Positions 43,474 to 48,626 of a stretch of 48,626 bases of DNA are shown here, piece after piece. The stretch spans positions 1 through 48,626 of the forward strand of contig MHZT01000002.1 in the NCBI GenBank assembly GCA_001828855.1, written 5' to 3'. The translations under genes were made by a program, and so were the position numbers. Each line of letters starts with the position of its first letter. Within the stretch, counting starts at the first letter, position 1. The DNA is from Rhodobacterales bacterium RIFCSPHIGHO2_02_FULL_62_130 (GTDB lineage Bacteria; Pseudomonadota; Alphaproteobacteria; Rhodobacterales; Rhodobacteraceae). The notes beneath the pieces were generated by a model. The model made no database searches, was not told where the DNA came from, and saw only the letters and a list, made by a program, of their open reading frames with translations.

Positions 43474-44493
43474 ATGGCCATCATCGCCGACATCCTGACC
43501 CAGGTCGACGCCGCCGCAACTGCGGTTGGCGCTACGGCATTCGACGCCGTTGCTGCCGAAATCGTGCCGGTCTTCCGGGTCGGGTCGGTCCTGGTGGTGG
43601 CGCTGGTCGGCGTCAACCTGATGGCGCAGGCCGCGCCGATGACCCTGCGCAATGGTCTCGGCCTGATGGTGCGGATCGCGGTTGCGTCGGCCTTCTTGTC
43701 GTCCTGGACGAACTTCAATGCAGTCTATGGAGTCCTGACCAATGCCCCGAGCGAGATCGGGGCCGTCGTCCTTGAGGCCTTCGGCGGTGGATCGGGCAAC
43801 CTCTATGAAGGTCTCGACTCGCTCTACCTTCAGGCCCTCGATGTCGGGCAGGCGATTAGCCAGAACGGCAGCTATATCACCGGTGCCCTCGCCGGCCTTC
43901 TGATGTTTCTCGTGGCTGCCCTGATGGCGACGGTGTCGATCATCGTGATCTCCGCCGCGAAGATCATGATCGGCGTTCTCGTGATCTTCGCGCCGATCGC
44001 GATTGCCTGCACGCTTTTCAAGGTGACCGCCCCGCTCTTCGATCGGTGGGTGCACCTTGCCCTCGGCTTTGCTTTCTACCCGATGCTCACCTCGGGCATG
44101 GCGGCCTTCACCATCGCGATCGCCCGCGACCTGACGCCCGCCTCGCTCGCCTCGGTGGAAACCATCGGCGATGTCCTGAGCTTCGTCGTAGTCATGATGC
44201 TCGGCACCGGGCTCATGGCCATGGTGCCCACGATCGCACAGTCCCTCGCCTCGACCGCGACCGGTCTCGGCAGCGTCGCAGCCTCGACCTTCCGCACCGC
44301 CGACAGCGTCAAGGGTTACGGCCGCACCGGCATCGCGTCCGGGATCGGTGCGGGCCGAGGAGCGGCTGGTCTTGATGCAGGCGGTCGCCGTCCCTCGGAT
44401 GCGCGCCTGAACGGCAATACCGCCGGACAGATCGGGCGGTCCGCCGTGCAGACAGCGTTGCGGCTCGCGAGCCGGACACCCGGCAAAAGCTGA
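43474..44493 (+). CDS. virB6: VirB6/TrbL-like polytopic channel protein
   Basis: A 339-residue inner-membrane protein with about six to seven hydrophobic segments (VFRVGSVLVVALVGVNLM; GLLMFLVAALMATVSIIVIS; GVLVIFAPIAIACTLF). The Gly/Arg-rich tail (GRTGIASGIGAGRGAAGLDA) is cytoplasmic. It forms part of the DNA path. The stop overlaps the next gene's upstream start. Confidence 0.86.
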   Translation: MAIIADILTQVDAAATAVGATAFDAVAAEIVPVFRVGSVLVVALVGVNLMAQAAPMTLRNGLGLMVRIAVASAFLSSWTNFNAVYGVLTNAPSEIGAVVLEAFGGGSGNLYEGLDSLYLQALDVGQAISQNGSYITGALAGLLMFLVAALMATVSIIVISAAKIMIGVLVIFAPIAIACTLFKVTAPLFDRWVHLALGFAFYPMLTSGMAAFTIAIARDLTPASLASVETIGDVLSFVVVMMLGTGLMAMVPTIAQSLASTATGLGSVAASTFRTADSVKGYGRTGIASGIGAGRGAAGLDAGGRRPSDARLNGNTAGQIGRSAVQTALRLASRTPGKS

Positions 44494-44525
44494 TGCCCAA
44501 GAACTCGAGAAGTGGAGGACCGCCC

Positions 44526-45185
44526 ATGGAGGCGCATGGATTTGATGTCGATCTCGTTCTGGAGCCCCGCCTCTCGGCCCGGCGTGCCTGGATTGTCGCG
44601 AGTGCCGCAGGCGGGCTGAGCCTGATCCTTGCGACCGCCTTGGTCCTCGTTCTGCCCTTGCGGGAAACCCAAGTCTTCACCGTCCTCGTCGATCGTCAGA
44701 CCGGTGACGCCGAAAACATCCTGCAGGTCGCTCCGACCGGGATCGAGGATCAGGAGGCACTGAAGCAAAGCCTCCTTGTGGCTTACGTCTCAGATCGTGA
44801 AGGCTATTTCCTCGCGGGCATCCAAGCCCGGCTTGAAAGTGTCCAGCGGCGCTCGACAGGTAGTGCCGAAGAGAGCCTGCGGCTTCTCTGGTCGAAAGGC
44901 GGGGGCAACAAGGCCTATCCGCCGGATGTCTACGGCCCAGGTGCGGAAGTCACGGTGACCGTGCGCCGGATCACGTTCCTTTCGCCGAACGTCGCCCAGA
45001 TCCGTTTCCTGAAAACCCTGCGCAAGACGAAGCAGGAGCCGGTGACGCAGCCCTTTGTCGCGACGGTCGAGTTCGCCTTCGAGCCGAAGACCGAACGCTC
45101 CCTCGCCCATGTCTGGGAAAACCCGCTCGGCTTCACCGTCTCGGCCTACCGCGTCGACGCCGAAACCCTGGAGACCAATCCATGA
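44526..45185 (+). CDS. virB8: VirB8-like bitopic assembly factor
   Basis: About 219 residues. A single membrane segment (IVASAAGGLSLILATALVLV) is followed by the periplasmic NTF2-like VirB8 fold (YVSDREGYFLAGI and VAQIRFLKTLRK to FVATVEFAFEP). I chose the ATG at 44526 (MEAHGFDVDL), which has GGAGG in front; an ATG at 44493 overlaps the virB6 stop and adds 11 residues. Confidence 0.88.
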   Translation: MEAHGFDVDLVLEPRLSARRAWIVASAAGGLSLILATALVLVLPLRETQVFTVLVDRQTGDAENILQVAPTGIEDQEALKQSLLVAYVSDREGYFLAGIQARLESVQRRSTGSAEESLRLLWSKGGGNKAYPPDVYGPGAEVTVTVRRITFLSPNVAQIRFLKTLRKTKQEPVTQPFVATVEFAFEPKTERSLAHVWENPLGFTVSAYRVDAETLETNP

Positions 45186-45931
45186 CCCGTTCTCTCCTCC
45201 TCCCGGGACTTGCCTTCGCCTGCGCCCTCGGCTTCGCGACTGTTACCTCCGCCGAAGTCGCCCCCGCATCGATGGGTGCCGACGCGCGCGTCCGGTCGGT
45301 CCTCTACAACCCCGTCGATGTCATCCAGCTCGACACGCATCTCCGCGTGAACACCGCCATCGAACTGGGCGCCGGAGAGCGGATCGACTCGGTCCTTCTC
45401 GGCGACAGTGAAGCCTTCGAGGTCGAGGTGCTCTCGAACCGGACCACGGTTTCCGTGAAACCCCTGATCGCCGGGGCCGAGACCAACATGACGATCTATA
45501 CTGGGCGGCGCACGATCTCGCTGTCGATCAGCGAGGGTAGGTCTCGTAACCCGACCTATCGGCTCGTCCTGCGCTATCCTGAGACGGGCACGAGCCGGAC
45601 CGCCCGCAGCACGGTGGCCGCAGGCTCACGCGACATCGGGTATGCCTGGTCTGGCGATGAGACCCTGAAACCCCTGCACATCTGGAATGATGGGCAAGCG
45701 ACCTACTTCGCCTTCGCCCCGGGCCTTCGTCCCTCGATCTTCGGCGTCGATGCGACGGGACGCGAAGTGACGCTGAACTCCGGCACGCGGGGCAGCATCG
45801 TCCGCGTCTCGGGCCTGCGCTCCGCCTATTCGATCCGGATCGGCGGCCAGGTTCTGTGCATCGAGCGGGTAGATGGGGGCATGACCACCGATCCGGCCCT
45901 GCTCGCCAAGCTTCAGGGATGGGAGTTCTGA
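45182..45931 (+). CDS. virB9: VirB9-like outer-membrane core protein
   Basis: A 249-residue exported protein. The signal peptide ends SAEVAP; then the VirB9 N-terminal pattern RSVLYNPVDVIQLDTHLRVNT, FEVEVLSNRTTVSVKP and TNMTIYTGRRT, and the C-terminal domain near 150-245. It forms the outer-membrane ring with VirB7 and VirB10. Overlaps virB8 by 4 bp. Confidence 0.9.
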   Translation: MTRSLLLPGLAFACALGFATVTSAEVAPASMGADARVRSVLYNPVDVIQLDTHLRVNTAIELGAGERIDSVLLGDSEAFEVEVLSNRTTVSVKPLIAGAETNMTIYTGRRTISLSISEGRSRNPTYRLVLRYPETGTSRTARSTVAAGSRDIGYAWSGDETLKPLHIWNDGQATYFAFAPGLRPSIFGVDATGREVTLNSGTRGSIVRVSGLRSAYSIRIGGQVLCIERVDGGMTTDPALLAKLQGWEF

Positions 45932-45932
45932 C

Positions 45933-47255
45933 ATGGCGCAACCGGAAATGACCGATCCGCAGAAGGGCACTGAGCCGGACTACAAGGTCGAGCGACCCAA
46001 GCCGAAGATGACCCGGCAGCAGCGACTTGGAATGGGTGCGCTGCTGGCAGGAGCGAGCCTTGCGGCGCTCTGGACAGTCTGGCCCTCCAGCCGCGCCATC
46101 CCCGATGTGGAAACCTCCGCCGTCGAGGAATTCCAGGATCAGGTGGGCGGCTCGCCCTTCGGAGCGATTGAGCCCGGACCGGACGCGAAACCCGCAAGCG
46201 ATGGGTTCTCCGATGTCGAAGGGGAACTGGCCTCACAGCGGGAAGACCTCGAAGCGCGGAACGCCACACTCCAGTCAGAGGTAGAGCGGCTGCAGCGCGA
46301 GCTGGGTGATCTTGCCGACAGGGCAGATGCCGAGAAGGACCAGACCGCCAAGGAACTGGCGCTCGCCCTCGAAGAGGCGCAGTCGCAAAACCTTGCCCTC
46401 ATGGAAGACATGCGGCGGCAGTTCGATCAGGAAATCGCCGTCCTGAAGGCAAGCGCCGATACAGCTAGTGCCGCCGATGCCGCACGAGAAGCCGATCTGG
46501 CCGCCAAACGTGCCGAGCGCGAGGCTCAGCTTGCGGCCCGCGTGGCCTCGCCTTCGGTCGTCTTCGACGATGGCCAAAAGGGTGGGGCAGGGGATGCCGT
46601 TATGGGGATGTCCGAAGCCCCTGCCGAGGGTCGAGATGCTGCGGGTCGGGATTTCGTGCAGTCGGTGCGGGAAGCCACCGCCACCGAGGTGAGCCAGGTT
46701 ATCGCCAATCCTTCGAACACCGTCCTGCAAGGCACGATGATCGAAGCGACGCTTGAGAATGCGGTCGATTCGAGCCTGCCTGGCCAGATCACAGCGATCG
46801 TGACCCGACCGGTCTGGTCCTTCGATCAGGCGCAAATCCTGATCCCCGCCGGCGCGCGCCTTTTCGGCGATTATTCCTCGGACGTGGCCATCGGTCAGGG
46901 CCGCATTCTTGTGGCCTGGACGCGGCTCGTCACCCCGGACGGGCAGTCCGTGCAGATGGAAGCCTTCGGTGGCGATGCCCAAGGTCGCTCCGGCATCACG
47001 GGCAGGGTCAACACCCGGTTTGGTGCGAGGTTCGGGTCGGCTGCACTCATTTCCCTTCTCGGGGCCGCCCCCGCCGTCGCCGCCGCGAAATACACCGACG
47101 AGGTTAGTTCCGACACGGCCGAGAGCATGGGCGAGGATCTGAGCGCGGCCATGGGTTCCGCGGTCGAAGCCTATACGAGCCTGCCGCCGATCATCACCGT
47201 CGCCCCCGGGGCCGCAATCACGGTCATGGTCGACCGCGACTTGGAAATCTGGTGA
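45933..47255 (+). CDS. virB10: VirB10-like channel protein with coiled-coil stalk
   Basis: A 440-residue inner-membrane-anchored protein. Membrane segment near 32-52 (LGMGALLAGASLAALWTVW). Residues 85-195 are a long acidic coiled coil (EREAQLAARV, QREDLEARNATLQSEVERL) in place of the proline-rich linker of classical VirB10. The C-terminal beta-barrel part (from about 250) has GTMIEATLENAVDSSLPGQI, IVTRPVW and GARLFGDY, typical of VirB10/TrbI. It spans the envelope and gates the outer pore. Confidence 0.9.
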   Translation: MAQPEMTDPQKGTEPDYKVERPKPKMTRQQRLGMGALLAGASLAALWTVWPSSRAIPDVETSAVEEFQDQVGGSPFGAIEPGPDAKPASDGFSDVEGELASQREDLEARNATLQSEVERLQRELGDLADRADAEKDQTAKELALALEEAQSQNLALMEDMRRQFDQEIAVLKASADTASAADAAREADLAAKRAEREAQLAARVASPSVVFDDGQKGGAGDAVMGMSEAPAEGRDAAGRDFVQSVREATATEVSQVIANPSNTVLQGTMIEATLENAVDSSLPGQITAIVTRPVWSFDQAQILIPAGARLFGDYSSDVAIGQGRILVAWTRLVTPDGQSVQMEAFGGDAQGRSGITGRVNTRFGARFGSAALISLLGAAPAVAAAKYTDEVSSDTAESMGEDLSAAMGSAVEAYTSLPPIITVAPGAAITVMVDRDLEIW

Positions 47256-48229
47256 TGGATGATCGGCCAAGTTTCCTCGGGACTTACCTCACGCCGATCG
47301 CGCCCTTGTTCATGCGGGACGATCTGGTCGAGGTGGCGATCAACCCGGACGGAAAGGTCTGGATCGAGCGAAAGGGCGCGACGCACATGGAGCGGGTCGC
47401 GCATCTGTCCATCGATCGGGTCCTGTCTAACAACCTTGGGCAGGCAATAGCTTCTGCCGTTGGCGTGCAGTTCTCCGACAAGAAGCCGACCGTTTCGGGA
47501 AAGATCGTCTTGGGCGATATGGCGATCCGGGCGCAGGTTGTGGCGCCGCCCATAGTGGAAGGCGGGATGGCTATCACGTTCCGGCCATTCAAGGTTTCCG
47601 CCGATCAGCTGATCGAGCCGCGCCTCTTACACGGTTGTCTCGTCGATCTCGACGCCAAGCGTCGGGAAAGGGCAGGGGAGGCGATGAAGCTGGCTCAGGC
47701 CGGGCAAGTTGTCGATGCCATGCGGCTTTGCGTCGAGGAGCGCATGAACATCCTGATCTCAGGCGGCACCTCGACCGGCAAGACGACATTCGCTCGGTCT
47801 TTGTTGTCGATGGTGGACCCGGGGGAGCGGATACTGACCATCGAGGATGCCTACGAGCTGTTCCCCCAACAGGAAAACGCCGTGGCACTCAAGGCGGATC
47901 GCAGCGCCCTAGGTGAACGCACGCCTGCGCGGCTGCTGGAAGCCTCGCTCCGGATGCGGCCGGACCGGATCATCCTAGGCGAGTTGCGCGGCGAGGAAAG
48001 CCGAACCTTCCTCGAAGCGATCAACACCGGGCACGGCGGGTCGTTCACAACCATCCATGCCGACACCGCCCGGAAAGCCATCGATCGGTTGGCGATCATG
48101 GTCATGGCCGCCGGGCTCGGCATGGGGTTCGAGGAGGTGAAGCGGTACTGCGAGGGGAGCGTGGATTTGGTGGTGCAGCTTTCGCGGCAGGGCGGGCTGC
48201 GCGGGGTGGCGGAGATACTGTGCCTTTGA
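47255..48229 (+). CDS. virB11: VirB11-like secretion ATPase
   Basis: A 324-residue ATPase. Walker A GGTSTGKTTF near 170, Asp box IEDAYELF, Walker B RIILGELRGEE and His box GHGGSFTTIHAD are complete. It is a hexameric traffic ATPase that works with VirB4. The ATG overlaps the virB10 TGA; a GTG one codon earlier is possible. It is the last gene of the operon. Confidence 0.93.
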   Translation: MDDRPSFLGTYLTPIAPLFMRDDLVEVAINPDGKVWIERKGATHMERVAHLSIDRVLSNNLGQAIASAVGVQFSDKKPTVSGKIVLGDMAIRAQVVAPPIVEGGMAITFRPFKVSADQLIEPRLLHGCLVDLDAKRRERAGEAMKLAQAGQVVDAMRLCVEERMNILISGGTSTGKTTFARSLLSMVDPGERILTIEDAYELFPQQENAVALKADRSALGERTPARLLEASLRMRPDRIILGELRGEESRTFLEAINTGHGGSFTTIHADTARKAIDRLAIMVMAAGLGMGFEEVKRYCEGSVDLVVQLSRQGGLRGVAEILCL

Positions 48230-48266
48230 GGATCGCGAACGGCCCAAAGCAGTCATTGGCCGCAAA

Positions 48267-48554
48267 TCAATTTGCATAGGACAATTCTTCAAAGCAGTCA
48301 CTCTGAGGTGCTTGATCCCAGGACTTGATGCAGTGATCCTTTCCGATGAATGGACGACGCTTTGGGTCAGGTTCATCGCTATAGCACAACGACCACATGC
48401 GCCGTCGTGCCAATATTACAGGGGCGCAGTCTTCGTTCGCGCATTCAGGCTGGGAGCGGGCATCTACCCAAAGACGGTGGCGGTTGATGAGATAATGAAC
48501 GTGTCTACATAGCAGCGATCTACGGTTTTGACGTAAGCGTTTCCTGGGCGGCAC
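48267..48554 (-). CDS. Possible small Cys-rich protein
   Basis: An open frame of 95 codons on the minus strand. The last 75 residues look coding (VHYLINRHRLWVDARS, CANEDCAPVI, CYSDEP, GKDHCIKSWD) with four or five Cys and mixed codon use lower in GC than the virB genes. No ATG starts it; a GTG at 48554 has a poor ribosome site, so the true start is unclear. It faces the end of virB11. No family recognised. Confidence 0.35.
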   Translation of the reverse strand: MPPRKRLRQNRRSLLCRHVHYLINRHRLWVDARSQPECANEDCAPVILARRRMWSLCYSDEPDPKRRPFIGKDHCIKSWDQAPQSDCFEELSYAN

Positions 48555-48616
48555 CTTCCCAGTTTTTGTCTGACCTGCGACTCCGCCTGTGATGGAGATT
48601 TGCGGGGAGTTTCGCG

Positions 48617-48626
48617 ATGGCGACTA
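48617..48626 (+). CDS. Start of a gene cut by the window edge
   Basis: An ATG at 48617 after GGGGAG at good spacing opens a frame of three codons (Met-Ala-Thr) before the sequence ends. The identity cannot be told. Confidence 0.25.

Noticed and set aside
39123-47270. Long minus-strand frames under virB4, the SLT gene, virB6 and virB10
   Set aside because: All lie opposite well-recognised virB genes and reflect high GC at third positions.
1-48626. CRISPR arrays, tRNA or rRNA genes
   Set aside because: No regular spaced repeats, cloverleaf-like or rRNA segments were seen on reading.

Overview
The window looks like part of a large repABC plasmid from an alphaproteobacterium, most likely a member of the Rhodobacteraceae (Rhodobacterales). 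This rests on the high GC content, a repA-repB-repC cassette with an antisense RNA between repB and repC, palindromic parS-like centromere sites, a DUF1612 (RHE_PE00001-type) protein beside repA, an accessory block of DUF6878/DUF6915/RadC/DUF932/ParB-like genes, and a VirB type IV secretion locus. The family is an inference from gene content. No rRNA, tRNA or CRISPR array was seen.

Left arm (1-12.9 kb, mostly minus strand): a truncated DUF6915 gene, DUF6878, a hypothetical gene, RadC and DUF932; then a two-gene AAA-ATPase/subtilase unit that matches the IetAS toxin-antitoxin and exclusion system of Agrobacterium Ti plasmids; ssb, an H-NS-like protein, a Fic AMP-transferase-like protein, a 54-residue membrane protein, a hypothetical protein and a 723-residue ParB-like protein. 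Three genes here share a nested-hairpin leader resembling the radC RNA motif.

Replication and partition core (12.9-17.5 kb): repC, repB and repA, three copies of the palindrome CTTGACCGCGGTCAAG, and a counter-transcribed RNA with a promoter and terminator on the plus strand. A serine recombinase and the DUF1612 protein follow. The octamer GGGCAGGG lies on the minus strand to the left of about 12 kb and almost always on the plus strand to the right, so it points away from the replication region.

Mobile element (19.6-21.4 kb): an ISL3-family insertion sequence cuts a DUF4365 gene.

Catabolic island (21.4-34.5 kb): a GntR-type regulator with two winged helices, both subunits of an N,N-dimethylformamidase-like iron amidohydrolase, a PotABCD-type ABC importer, a DmpA-like (S58) peptidase, an aldehyde dehydrogenase, a type III glutamine synthetase of the gamma-glutamyl-polyamine kind and a class III aminotransferase. 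Two nearly identical 25-bp operators sit in front of the two main transcription units. Together the genes suggest import of an amide- or amine-containing solute, hydrolysis of its amide bond, and oxidation of the released amine. The substrate is unknown.

Transfer region (34.6-48.2 kb): an HTH protein, two exported small proteins and a virB1-virB11-like operon (B1, B2, B3, B4, a lipoprotein, a VirB5 paralogue with an embedded lytic transglycosylase domain, B5, an exported protein, B6, B8, B9, B10, B11), with genes packed or overlapping. No relaxase or VirD4 coupling protein is in the window.
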